A stretch of 64,000 nucleotides of DNA from Puccinia triticina. Its lineage: Eukaryota; Basidiomycota; Pucciniomycetes; Pucciniales; Pucciniaceae. The notes under the pieces are model-generated. The model searched no databases, was not told where the DNA came from, and saw nothing but the letters and a program-made list of their open reading frames with translations. The first letter of the stretch is position 1; each line of letters begins with the position of its first letter. Made by a program: the position numbers and the translations under genes. This document shows positions 35,963 through 47,538 of the stretch, one piece after another. The stretch spans positions 558,001-622,000 of the forward strand of contig NC_070558.1 in assembly GCF_026914185.1 (NCBI RefSeq), written 5' to 3'.

Positions 35963-36937
35963 AGGACCCAGGAAAGCCCCTATGGAACAGAGCTTAACAA
36001 AGCCTCACTGTGAGAGCCCCGCAGGGTCTCTGTCTCACAGAGAGGTCGCACTTTGTGCGAGGCGCTTCGCGCCCCTGCCCCCTGGCAGGCGAGGGACTTG
36101 TGCTAAGTTTGCTATGGAACACAGTAACAAAAATGTATGAATTTTTGGTCAAAAAACAAAAAACATACGCACCCCAGATGTATGAATGGGAAATTTGGTG
36201 GATAAGGTACTCACCCCAATTGTATGAAGTTTTTTGGGGGACAAGGGGGGTAGTAACCAAAAATGTATGAGAATGAGGATATGATGCCACAGTTTTTTTT
36301 GCACCCCTCCCCCCCCCCCCCCCCCCTATATTGGTCCAGCTCTTCCTGTATCAACCACATATCCCAATTGCGGCTGGTTTCTACACTTCCTTGCCGAGTT
36401 CCGGGATTTTTGTGCATCTTGAAGTAGCACATCTGCACCATTTATTTGCAGTCACCAAAGGCTTAAATATTACGGATGCTGGTGGGAATTGTGTATCCAT
36501 CTCCCAGAGATTACATTCTCTTCTTATTACAATGTCTCAAATTGCTTTTCTAGGACACTGGCAGAACAAATTTTCAAAGATAAAAGCTCTCAAAAAAAGC
36601 AATAAAACTGTAGATGAAGAGTAGTTGTTGATGATAGTCTATGTAGTTTTCTACTTGAATATGAAATTTAAAATATCTTCTTCTTCCATTTTTTACCTTT
36701 GTCACTGCTCCTCTGGGTATGTAGCAGAAATGGCTACTCAAAAAACTATTTCTGGGAGTATTTCTTCACGCCTGCTGCAAAAAAAAAAACAACATACACA
36801 CAAAATTTGTATGGATTTTATGAAAAAGCTCTGCACCTATGCACGAAATGTGTATGAATGGGCTCCAAAAATGTATGAATTTTGCAAAAATCTTGGAATT
36901 TAGGTTACTGTGTTCCATAGGGGCTTTCCAGGGTCCT
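35963..36937. mobile_element. 975-bp inverted-repeat element with perfect 8-bp duplication
   Basis: The left arm AGGACCCAGGAAAGCCCC then TATGGAACA (continuing CAGTAAC after a later insertion) is mirrored at the right by GTTACTGTG then TTCCATAGGGGCTTTCC and AGGGTCCT. ACCGTGAC flanks both sides (35955-35962 and 36938-36945). Eight-base duplications fit the hAT superfamily. The interior repeats AAAATGTATGAAT-type motifs and encodes no recognisable protein. Confidence 0.85.
35990..36111. mobile_element. 122-bp insertion inside the left arm of the 35,963 element
   Basis: CTATGGAACA flanks it on both sides (35980-35989 and 36112-36121), and the opposite arm of the host element has the same sequence once without interruption. 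The insert has only weak inverted ends (GAGCTTAACAAAG and CTTGTGCTAAGTTTG) and strong internal hairpins (GAGAGCCCCGCAGGGTCTCT, GGCGCTTCGCGCC). A 10-bp duplication is closest to Mutator-like elements; the class is a guess. Confidence 0.7.
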
Positions 36938-37203
36938 ACCGTGACTCCTGGTCACGCTGGTGTCCTGTAACGCCCACCTGGCGCATGTATGACTCATGCG
37001 TCAGGTGGGCGCAAGGGCTTTTCCCAATTCGCCCGGGTGTGTACTGGCCGAGGGGGCCAACAAGTGATAACCTCAACAGGCCTGAAGGAGATCAATGGGG
37101 CCAGGGTGTAATGAATGTCTCTGCGGACACGGGTACACTCGCACCCGTGTGTTGCACCCGTCTCTACTGAAAAAAGCCGCACCCGTACCCAGACACGGCA
37201 CCC

Positions 37204-37302
37204 ACAGGCGGGTGTGGCGTGTACACCGGCAGTACTACAGGCGGGTGTGGCGTGTACACCGGCAGTACTACAGGCGGGTGTGGCGTGTACACCAGCGGTA
37301 CT
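37204..37302. repeat. 33-bp tandem repeat, 3 copies
   Basis: Units read ACAGGCGGGTGTGGCGTG then TACACCGGCAGTACT; the third has two changes. It lies in the sub-terminal region of the outer hAT element, where transposase-binding repeats are expected. Confidence 0.85.
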
Positions 37303-40300
37303 TGGTCACTATTTCTCACTTCAAACGCCCCCAGTGGGCCTTTAAAATATAAAAAAACTATAAAAAAATAAATTACATATTTTAATTTACTACTTAAGCT
37401 AATTATACCTCATCATTCATTGTCGACATCAACAACTTGAATTTTGCGCTTCTGCTTGGTCTTTCTGTTGTCCTTGAGTGCCTGTTTCCATTTGCTCAAG
37501 GTCCCTTCCTTGATCTTATTATTCTTCGAGTAGAAGGCAACCGTCATACCTCTACTTATGGACGTAGATGTGAGTCGGTGCCTTTTTGCTGAAATGTAAT
37601 CCTGAACGAAGCTGAATGATTGTTCAACATCAACAGATGTTGCTTCACATTTTAAGACAAGAGATGTCAGATACTTGATGTTGATGATGAGAATAATAAA
37701 CGGAAACTCACCTGGGCAGCTTAAAACATCTAGCGCCATATGTACGAGGCCCCCATGTGTATTACCAGCCTGTTTCTGTTGAATCCACCACGTAAGAGGA
37801 TTCACAGGGTCGGTACCATTGAGCACAAGACCCCCACCTAGCCATACGTCAAATGGGTTGGATGAGTGGTCTCCCGCTCGGGCCACCGCTGCACTTCCAA
37901 GGTTGACCAGCATAGTGGTCTTGGGCTGTGATAAAGGCAATCAGCGGATTGAAACAGGTCAGATGAGTGGAAACGACCGACCTTTGAGCTCAAAGCTTGT
38001 GCCAAGGAGGTAGGAGTAATTGGTTGGGGCTTGTAATGTGATACCCACATATCACGGGCCAGGCAAATCGCTTCGGATATCCACTCGGGCTCCCAGTTGG
38101 CCAATTTGAAATACTTGTCTTTAAAAGACGGGTGAAGCACTGAAAAAAGACATATTTATAAGTCAAAATCAAATGAGACAATGTGAGATAGAGAAACAAA
38201 CATACATATAGCTATGCGGTACATAATTGAGGCGTCGGTCAAGCTATAGTATTTGTTCACTATCTTCAACCCAATTCGGCAGGCGTTTCTCAAAGCTGGT
38301 GGATATTTGGGCGGGCTGATAATTGATGATAAGTGATCTGTGATTTGGTCGATGTATAAGATGATGTTTGATATGCGCGCTGAGCCTGCTGTTGATATTT
38401 GAAGGGTAATCTTGTGAAAAATGTTGAGGACTTCGGCCAAATCTTGAGCCAAGGCAAAGTTGGACTTATCGACATAATACTTTTGATCTATGCCATACGT
38501 TTTATCACGCTGCCACTCAAGCCTTTGAGTAATCAAAAAAAAGCACCAAGTCAGTCGGTTTAAGTGAATGTTACTCCCAAGCAGGACAAGTACTTACAAA
38601 GCGGCTTGACACCTGATTATACTGTTGATTTGTGCACATGTTGAGTTCCAGCGAGTGTATACATCTCTTGAAATGTTATGCGGGGTATCACAACCGTTCT
38701 CCCGACATATTTTGACAAAGTGCACCTTGGAACTTGGAGAGTACCGCAATTTTTTAGCAATTGCTCGAAACTGTATAGAAATTGGACTTCAGTTCCAATC
38801 ATACGCCTCAAAATAAAAACAATAGAAAAATCTTACTTTGGCTAAAGTCACCCTGCAAGATTCAGATGTGTAGGAATCCACATCATCTTTGTCACTTGCG
38901 TTCTCAATATCTGCCTCGCTGAGTGATTCCATGTCATCTTTGTCTAGTCCAGTATTTGATTCAACCTCACTGGAGTCTTCAGCATGTGAGTGGGGGGGAA
39001 TATCCCCGTGCGGAAGTCTAGAATTATAGGAGGAATGAATGAGAAATTGAAAAAGCGGTCAGAAATATTAATAAACCACTTCTAACTTACAATCTGATCT
39101 GCTCGGCAGCATCATCTTCTGAACTGTCCTTGTCCAAATTTAGCGCGTCAGTATAGGAATTTGTTTGTCCACTTTTATTCTGATGACTTCCAAAGGGACG
39201 GAGGATGCCTTGGACAACTAGATTGAGGATGTGAGCAAAACAGCGAATCCAATGTGTCTCGCCTTTGAATTGGGGCCACTTGAAATTTTTGATCTCCCGT
39301 ACCATGACTTCATTATTCTTGGCGTTGTCGCTCACAAGGCCGCATATCTTATCTTGGATTTGAAACTTTTCAACGACTAAGCGGACTATGTTTGCCAAGT
39401 ACTCACTGGTATGGCTTTTTGAGAGGCAAACAAAATTGAGTGGAATAGCCTCCAGGGTTATATCGGATGTTGTCTTGCCCTCAACTAGTCGATAGATGAC
39501 AACACCCAATATGTCAAATCCGTTTGGCGACTGCCAAGCGTCAACGCCTAGATATATCGCTCCACAGTGACCGTTCAAAACACTCATCTGGTCGTGCTGG
39601 ATAGCCGAGTATAGACGGTGGATGTCCTTTGAAACGGCGCGTGGAGTTGGGAGGTTGTTGAGAATCTTTGGGTGGAGGATTGCTTTATGGCTGGCATCTA
39701 CAAGTGCCGCAAAAGGCCTTGCGGCTTCGGCGTACCATACAGCGCATAGTTGGGGAACCTATTATGTGATAAGTTTCATTCATTTAGCAGATTTCTAACC
39801 TGAAAGCAAAACCAACAACTTACCTCACTCGGAAGGATGTCCCCCGTTCCTGTTACACCAAAAGAAGCCAAGCAACGGGAGGAAACGACTTCATTTTGTT
39901 TGCGGGAGCATATCAATTGATGCTTGAGGAGATTGCTACAGGATGAGTCCGAGCAATGTTGAAACCACTTCGCTGCGAACAGCGCAGCGAAGCGGTAAGC
40001 GCAGCGGGTTTTGGGTGCACTGCGCTTCGCTTCAGCATAGCGGAAGCCCGCTACCGCTTTGCTTTCTGGCGGGCAGAGGGTATTTTTTGGTTTATTAGCG
40101 CGCTGATTTAGAGCTCGCAAAGCGGGAAGCGCGCTATGGATAGCGGCGGAAAGCGCGCTACCCGCTAAATAAGCGGGTTTCATAGCGGAAAATACCGCTT
40201 TTTATTTCAAGCAGACAGAAAAGAAAATACTGGAAAACAAGCATATGGAGCAGAGGAGGGGAGAGGTTACGTTTGGATAGCTTGAGACTTTCGCACGGAT

Positions 40301-42316
40301 TTCTTTGTGTATTTAGCAAACTTCGGGCTTTTCTTGGCTTGGTTGATAAGGTCTTGACAGTCGGCAAAGGCTCCACTGAGTTCAACCGAGTTCCTGAGCC
40401 ACATGTGGCTGCTGATGCAGCGTTCAATTGTTCGAATCGCCAATGCCGTTTGACCAGTGGCGCAAACACCGGCGGCAGCAGAAAAGGTCCGTTCCACACT
40501 GGCTGAGCTGGCTGCGCAAGCAAGGTAGTCCCTTGCCAAAGATCCCAATACAGGGTAATCTTTTTCGTGCACCTGGCACAGGGGAATGAGGCTGATCAGT
40601 AACAAATAACATGTAGAGAAATAGAAAATTGAAAAACTTACCTTCCACCAACCCAGCAATTCACCTTTTTATCCATAGGATGATCGCCGTTGTTGTACCT
40701 ATCCATCTCAGTGTTGACTTCACTTGCCTCGGGATTGGTTGGGTAGTAGTTAAACTCCCCGCCATCGGATTCGGAATCGGAAGTAGCATTGGTGTTGGGG
40801 TTGGATTGAGTTCGCTCGCAAGGAGGCGTTTGAGGTTTGAGAGATTCAAGAAGCTGGAGTTGATCGTCAAATGTATTGGTGACCAATTGTGTAATCCGGG
40901 AAGTTTCAGATGAGAAGTGGTTTGCAAACAGCATCATCCGCCATGCTGGATGAAGATAGGTGGCTAGGATGACGGTATCGCAATTCAAGGCAAGGTTAAT
41001 ATACTTCTTGAGAATCTTGATCATGGGGTCAAACATTATCCTCAGCGGCGTCAAGAGATTCTTGACTTTCTTTCTTTCCATCGAGTCAAGTAATCGGACG
41101 TATTCATAAAGGACCATGGGCAGCTTGGGCCCATCGCCTTCGACTCGTTTTGTTATTTCAAGGAATTCCTGATCAGAAAGGTGGTCAGATGATTAAACAG
41201 CTTCCTCTTTCATGCGAGTACAAAGAAAAAAACTGACCTTTAAAACTTGGTTCAAGTTATTGACATGCTCCCACTTGTATTTATCCAACTCGTAGGACTT
41301 AAAGAAATGAGTGTTGGCAGATTTCCCAGCATGCAAGTCTGACTCGTTTTCCAAGAGTTGCTTGATCACCTGTGGGGGAAGTCGAATCAGGCCGGAGGCG
41401 AGCCAAAAAAAAACATGACAAGAAAAAAACAACTAACCCGTCTGCCCTCATAAGCCCGCTGACAGCTGTTGTATGCGATGTTCCATTGTATTCCGTAGCC
41501 ACCAATTAAACCACGGCCTTTATACTCAAGCTTTTTGGCCCAAAGCTTCCAATCAGCCTGCTTCTGAGGAGAGGAAGAGATTCGACGGCAGATGTAGTCC
41601 AGCTGTTTTGTGGTCAGATCAGATGTCAGCAAAATTTGGCACTGGACTCGGAGAAAGATTGGCCGGTGGTCAACTTACTTTTTTCAAAGTGAATGCAATT
41701 CCTGACTTTGCCTCCTCAATATCTTCGCCATCACTGTCCCACTCCCAGCCTGGCTCGCGTGATGCAGCCTCTGCATCGTCAGGATTGATTTCTTCATTGT
41801 CAGTTAGATCCCCATGATTCGCAACGATGTCATCTGCGGCTCGGGTTTCATCGGCCTTGGCAATGGGATTGAGGATTGGGAAGTTCTGGTCAGTCTTTTC
41901 TGGTCTGACCATGGCTTTGGAGATATTCAACGCTTTCAGTCTGGCACCCAAGATTAACACAATAACATGACATATGCAGCGATGGTGGTTGTGGGAGACA
42001 TCCCACATAGTCAAATCAAATGTTTGGAATTTCGCAGCGACTGCTTTTGCCATTGTGAAGTTGTTACTGCCAGAGTCAGTGGTCTGGGCAAGGACGTAAG
42101 GAGATGGAAAGGAAAAATGTATTAGCAGGTTGCGTGATGAGATGATGATGTTACAGTGATAATTAAAGTGAAAACTTATCTTAGAGTGGAGATCATGCTT
42201 AATCAGCACATCTGCGAACGGAGATGCCAGGTATTTACCGTTATGATGCCATGAATCATACTTGATGGCAAGATGTTCACATACATATGTCCAATCCTTG
42301 TTGATGTAGCAACAAG

Positions 42317-42668
42317 TGTTGAGCTAGTCCACATAGTGTCTTTATCTCTTTTCTTCCATTTCCGCTTCCGCGTCTGTATGCCACACACATGTCACGTTGT
42401 TGTTAGTCACCTTTCACATATCCTCATGTACACCTGAGACAGCGGGTGTGGAAGAACCTTTTCCTCATCCTTCCACACCCATCGCACACTCGACCCGCCT
42501 CGTGCCCGCTGTCATCAGGTATGTTCTGTTTCTTGTTTCTCTTTCCTTCTCACTGTCTCTCTCCTCATTTTATTCTTTGTATGATGATTTGTCTCACCCA
42601 TCCAATTCACCATCCTTCCACACCCATCGCACACTCGACCCGCCTCGTGCCCGCTGTCATCAGCTTAT
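42317..42668. mobile_element. 352-bp insertion with 7-bp duplication in the inner hAT gene
   Basis: CAACAAG flanks both sides (42310-42316 and 42669-42675). Removing it rejoins the reading frame from KAFVGMAC into CYINKDWTYVCEHLA, just after the first catalytic Asp block. It contains two exact 53-bp direct repeats (42466-42518 and 42611-42663) separated by a 92-base C/T-rich spacer. I see no inverted ends, so the class is unknown. Confidence 0.75.
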
Positions 42669-43084
42669 CAACAAGCCATCCCGACAAAGGCCTTGTGGCT
42701 TCCTTTAGTCGTCCAAACGTCGGATACAAGAGAAATCTTTGATTCAGATGCCTGACCAAGAGTTCAACCAAAAAATGAGCTGTGATCGACTATGCTTGAT
42801 CACAAGTACTTGAAAATATACCTTGATTAGCTTTAAAACCTGCTTTTGTTGTTCCAGGTAGAGGACATGGGCTTGCATAGCAACCCAGACACGAGAGTGG
42901 AGTTGCGAATTGTGAACGGTGTAATCGAAGCAAACTCGTAGAAGAAAGTCTTCAACACGCAACCATGGGAGTGAATGCCAAACTAGCCAGATAGCTATCA
43001 ACTTGTTCAGGGTATCGTTATTGTACCGACCTTTCAAAGTATAAGCGATGAGGTTTCCAGCGGATGGCTCCTTCTCTTTTGCCT

Positions 43085-43945
43085 CAGTGGAAGCAAGGTC
43101 GGTGTGGTGATTTATATAGGCGAGCGCGGTAGAATGTCCACGCGGGGATAGCGCGGGCGGGGAATGCACAAAGCCGCTCAGGCAGAGTGCATTCCGGTGA
43201 CATAAGCACTGAGGATGAGGTCAGGAAAGCACGCTAGGAAAGCTTACGGAAAGTCACGCGCGGATTGGAATGCACGGATTGCGGATTTCGGATTGGGTAT
43301 TTGGATCGGAGACGAAAAGACAGGGCTGGACTGCGGCGGGACTACACACGTGGACTGGTAGCAGCGGCGCGTCAGCGGGTGAGCCATGACAGCCAGAGCG
43401 GGTTCCACCAGCGGGTGGAACCGGGGTGAAGGCGGTGGCGAGAGAACGACTGACGGGGGCTAGACAGAGGACGGTGGGAGGACAGGCGTCGGAGAGGAGC
43501 GGAGTCTGGGAGAGTGACGAGCGGGATAGCGGGCGGAGCTGGAGGACTAGTGCGGGAAAGTGTCAGGTGTGCGGGATCGGGTGGGAACATTGACATGCGT
43601 GGAAGGAAGGACGGGGGTGGCTCAGGGTTTTCTCTCTCTCTTTTTGGGATCCGATTATCTTGATCCTATTGAATTATTACGGATTTCACTCATCATTGTA
43701 CTTACAACTACGGACGTACAAGAGTTATTGGGAGATTATCTGTGTTCTTATTCTTATTGGAGAGTTACTGCGGATTCTTGCGCTTACAAAGTGCGGAGCT
43801 TTATTCACTTGCAGATTATTACGCTATAGATCAGGCTCAGTAGAGGAGCGCTGAAGGCTAGCGGAAAGTAGCAGTGCGGAGCCGAGTTACCAACAATCAC
43901 ACAGCCCGGACATCAATATTCTTGAAGAAGGCGGTCAGCGGACAT
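43085..43945 (-). repeat. LTR-like dispersed repeat, copy 2
   Basis: Minus-strand copy of the repeat at 7278-8127, lying between the BED-finger exon (ending KKAGWL) and the TEAKEKEPSAGNLIAY exon of the inner hAT transposase. It begins near TGAAGAATGTCCGC and ends near TATATAAATCACCACACC. Target duplication not resolved. Confidence 0.6.
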
Positions 43946-46001
43946 TCTTCACCAGCCAACCAGCTTTCTTTCTCACATTAGCAGCTGAAGGGGGAAGCAT
44001 GCATTTAGCTTCGATTGCTTTTGAACGACCAGGGCATGCAGGTCGGAAAGATCCTTTGTAGAATGAACCGTCGCGATGGCTCTTCAAATTATAGTTTGAT
44101 CGGCTGGTGGCTTTGAACACATTGGGGCACCAACAACACAAATATGCATTTGGGCTCAAGTCCTGTGATTGTAAAATTTGAATACAAGTCTATTTTCAGG
44201 AAGACTAAAGGAGAGATTGGGGAAACAAGTCTAACCTTGTTTGGAGGCTCTCCAGGTCCATAGAAGTATAAAAGAGGATGATCAAAACCATCTCTGTCTT
44301 TGGTCTTGTCCTTACGCTTTTTATTGGTGACTTGTTTGTTGTCGTCATCTGAGTCCTGTGATAGATTAACATCAACGTTCTTGCCGGTGCGTTTGGAATG
44401 TTGTTTCAAACCCAACTGATTCAAAAAGGAGTAAGCAGATGATCAGATCAGACACCAGACTAAGAGGAAAATTGAGAGAAAGAAACGGGATCCAAACTGA
44501 CTTTGCAGGTGTTTCCTGCGTGTATTATGCCAATCGAGGCATCCAACAAATCATCAATTTCTTCTTCTTCTTCCACGGAAACAATTTTCGTGGCGGCAGT
44601 TTTTTTGCGGGCTGGCTTTGGTGCTGGAACATTAATGAGAGCACGCCGAGAGTTGCTTTGGGTAGCTACAAATCCAGGCTCCCGGCGGGTGGATTGAGGG
44701 ACATCGGTAGGATCATCAATAATATTAGGAGGGGTCTGCGGGACTTCTTTGATGGATTCTTCAGGATTGGCCATTTTGGGCAAAAAATAAAAAAAGGGGG
44801 GGGTGAGTCGACTGAAGACCCGTAGGTATACATGTGCACTACATCCCATTACTAGTACTTATATGGGCATGCTTGGGGCCAGTTTGTGGTTGGCGCAGGG
44901 GCCAAAGTGGGGCCTAGTGTGCTGCGCTTAGCTTCTTTGCAGCGCCCTTTGGGGAGAAAAGCGCCAAAGCGCGGTATTCAGCGGGTTTTTGCCACTAACG
45001 CGCTGCGCTGCGCTTTTTTGCAGCGCTAGCGCACATTTTGCACTTCACTTTCACTTTCCATGCCGCCGAAAAAGCGCGGCCCGCTATGTGAAGCGGTAGC
45101 GCAGCGGAACTGCGCTTGCGCTACCTATTTTTGGTCTGGCTAGGAAGCACAGCACCGCTGCGCTTCGCTAAAACTGCGCTTCCTGCAGCGAAGCGCAGCG
45201 AAGCGCAGTGGTTACAACGTTGGTCCAAGGTCGAACAATTTATCTTGATTCCACACCTGGATACAAATAAGTGTTTATATTAGCTAGTTACAATATCAGC
45301 AATATCATGGATGAGTGAAATAAGGCTTACAATTTGCAAGGGTAAGTGATCATGAGCCTGCCGTGTCTGTCTTTTTGAGTGGAAAGCTCCGGTGGGTGGT
45401 ATGACTGGTAGCTCAAACTGAAGCCTAAAGAACCTAGATTTGATTGCTAAAGACACAAGACCAGAAGACTGAACAACAAAGAGGTTAGAAGAGATATAGA
45501 AAAAAGAAGAGATGAAATAACAGCATACCCAAGATTGATTTGAAGTAGACAAGTAGACAACCAGATAGAAAAAAAGAGGACAGGAGAACAAAGAGACAAG
45601 GGACTGAAGAAGAAGTGTTAGTGATTGACTGACGACCAAGGAGATGAGCGCCGAGAGAGAGAGAGCTTTGAGTTCATTTCTCACCAAGTTGAACACGAGT
45701 CAGTTGTTGTTGAAAGTTGGCCGTTGATTGACCGCAAGACAGATTAGTAGGTCGACAATGATTGACCGCAAGGACTTGGAGAGTTTATTGGCGAAGTGGA
45801 GGAGAGGATGATGAGAAGGAAGATCGGAAGAAAGGGACGGAAGGAGTAGTGATGGAGTGGATGATGATTATGGTTTTGAGATTGAGGATTGGATGAGAGA
45901 GTGGGGAAAAAGAGGGAAGAGTCGAGATGAGTGAGCGGTTGAGTGATCGGAGGAGTTAGGTTTTCATTGATGATAATGGTTTTTGGGGCTTGAGATTTGG
46001 A

Positions 46002-46049
46002 GGGCTTGAGGTCTTGAGGGCTTGAGGTCTTGAGGGCTTGAGGTCTTGA
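46002..46049. repeat. 16-bp tandem repeat, 3 copies
   Basis: Unit GGGCTTGAGGTCTTGA, three exact copies, followed by the inverted relatives GAGCTCAAGGGCTCAAG. It lies within the outer hAT element upstream of the inner insertion. Confidence 0.85.
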
Positions 46050-46639
46050 GAGCTCAAGGGCTCAAGATCCGCAGCTGTTCTAGCACTGACGAGATTCAAC
46101 AAAGCCGGCTTTGGCTATTTTTTGTGCTCTTACTATAGAAAATTTGGGGTCAGGAAAATGATGGAAACCACAAACAAGAGCAAAACTGACCTAGCTCCTC
46201 CTCATTGGTCAATGCTCTGGCCGGAGTTGAATCTGCTGCTCTAGAATCTTGACTGCCCTGTTCTTCGGGGGGATTATCTGCGGGCGAAGATGTGCGATTG
46301 GATTGGGTTCTGAGTTGGTTGCGGGAGCAAGGCATCGTGGTTGGCTCCGAAGAGGGATGCAAGACCTGGATATCCTGATGGCGAGCAGATATCAACCTGA
46401 GACTGGAGCCCCGACGGGGTGTACTGCGGCAGGAGCCCTGACCCAAGCCCCGCCCCACCTCGGTGAGCTGGGGCGGTACCTGGATGGGTACCCGGGTGCC
46501 GCACCCGTTTAGCCCAAAAAACAGGCACCCGTACCCGTACACGGCACTCACGGGAGGGTGCGGGGCGGGTGCGGGCGGTACCCGCCTACGGGTGGCTGGT
46601 ACCGGCCGCGGGTATGCAGAGACATTCATTACCAGGGTG

Positions 46640-47119
46640 GGAGGACTCTTTGGATCTTGTGGGTATGGTATGGCACCTATTATCATATTCATCCTTCTGA
46701 AAGCACGTTCATGATCACCTTTCAAGTAGAAAGAAGAAGAAAAATGAGATGGTCAACTTTTCTATTGGAAGTGGTTGCCATCATGAGGAGTAGTTCAGAT
46801 GGTCTGTTCATGGCTGACCAGTTCCCCCCTATTCCTAGGCCAAGATCAGCCTGCTTGCCCTGCTCAACTTGATCAAGAAGGAGCGCTTTTATCAGGCCAC
46901 TGTGGACCTTCTTTGGCCCATGGGCCATCTTTCTAGGGCCTCATCTGATCAGATGCTCAGCACCTCAAAATTGGCTTGGGAATCATTACCACTGCTGGTT
47001 ACCCACACTGTGCAGATCTGGGCCTGTGTGTGCAGCCAGGGTGGCACTGGTACAATCAGTCACCAAGCACATGTTGTACTAACTTATCTAAGTCCATTCT
47101 CCTTTTGTGGCAAGAAAGG
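46640..47119. other. Spacer, no gene seen
   Basis: Short frames on both strands without a domain. Unique sequence between the outer hAT element and the palindromic element. Confidence 0.35.
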
Positions 47120-47538
47120 CAGCGGTGGGCAGATACGTTATCCAGAATTCCGCATTTTTTTGTTGTAAATTCAAATTTTGCACACAACGGTTCAACTTAT
47201 CAGCAAGATTTAAACATCAGGGCTGTGTATTCCCAGTATCTTTAATTTGCGCAAAAAAAATCCCATGATTGTTGAGTAATTTTCTTTCAATCACTGATTA
47301 TACACCAAATTTTCAGTTATCTGTAACTTAGTTACAGATAACGGAAAATTTGTTGTGTAATTGATGATTAGAAGAAAATTAATCAGTAAACATGGAATGT
47401 TTTTTTTGCAAATGAAAGATACTGGGAATACAAAGCCCTAATGTTTAACTCTTGCTGATAAGTTGAACCGTTGTGTGCAAAATTTGAATTTACAACAAAA
47501 AAATGCGGAATTCTGGATAACGTATCTGCCCACCGCTG
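47120..47538. mobile_element. Foldback hAT-type element, 419 bp, palindromic throughout
   Basis: The ends CAGCGGTGGGCAGATACG and CGTATCTGCCCACCGCTG are exact inverses, and the inverted match continues almost without break to a centre near GTAACTTAGTTAC (about 47,330). AGAAAGG flanks both sides (47113-47119 and 47539-47545). The element at 16417 is a shortened relative of one arm. Confidence 0.9.

Larger units (their letters stand above)
40267..44774 (-). pseudogene. hAT transposase of the inner element, multiply broken
   Basis: The minus-strand start at 44774 (MANPEESIKEVPQ) follows an in-frame extension that I reject. Next come acidic and basic stretches, then a BED-like finger (YLCCWCPNVFKATSRSNYN then LKSHRDG) near 44,140-44,070. 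Later blocks are TLNKLIAIWLVWHSLPW, ESKISLVSDVWTTKG (first Asp), TTDSGSNNFTMAK (second Asp), RRISSSPQKQADWK, GYGIQWNIAYNSCQRAYEGR, and the C-terminal SSASVERTFSAAAGVC with the Glu. Many 60-90 base introns separate them. Damage: an LTR-like repeat (43085-43945), a 352-bp insertion (42317-42668) and a frame change near 40,640-40,660 just before the conserved GWWK motif. Confidence 0.85.
39962..45214 (-). mobile_element. Inner hAT transposon nested in the outer transposase gene
   Basis: It is flanked by CAATGTTG (39954-39961) and CAACGTTG (45215-45222), an 8-bp duplication with one C/T difference. The ends AAACCACTTCGCTGCG and (minus) TAACCACTGCGCTTCGCTGCG are imperfect inverted repeats. Both sub-terminal regions (39,965-40,200 and 44,930-45,210) are packed with GCGCTTCGC/GCGAAGCGC motifs. 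It carries a different hAT transposase (40267-44774). Confidence 0.9.
37413..46335 (-). pseudogene. hAT transposase of the outer element, split by an inner hAT element
   Basis: The likely start at 46335 gives MPCSRNQLRTQSN, an Arg/Ser/Pro-rich N-terminus. The coding sequence then reaches a BED-type finger (HCSDSSCSNLLKHQLIC) cut between 45,223 and 39,954 by the inner element. Downstream minus-strand exons carry the hAT core: YLGVDAWQSPNGFDI (first Asp), CGLVSDNAKNNEVMV (second Asp), HWIRCFAHILNLVVQG (Cys-x2-His), and the C-terminal dimerisation block SVDVEQSFSFVQDYISAK with the Glu. It ends at 37413 with VVDVDNE. Apart from the insertion I saw no stop inside the core blocks, but I did not join every exon. 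This family is distinct from the inner one. Confidence 0.8.
37109..46631 (-). mobile_element. Outer hAT transposon, complete ends, 9.5 kb
   Basis: It begins TAATGAATGTCTCTGC (37109-37124) and ends with the exact inverse GCAGAGACATTCATTA (46616-46631). CCAGGGTG flanks it on both sides (37101-37108 and 46632-46639), a perfect 8-bp duplication as hAT elements make. Sub-terminal regions at both ends are full of GGGTAC/ACCCG motifs, another hAT habit. It carries its own transposase on the minus strand (37413-46335). About 5.25 kb of its length is a second hAT element. Confidence 0.93.

Noticed and set aside
40158..40523. Minus frame beside the inner hAT C-terminus
   Set aside because: A shadow of the true transposase frame 40267-40659, which carries the SVERTFS motif.
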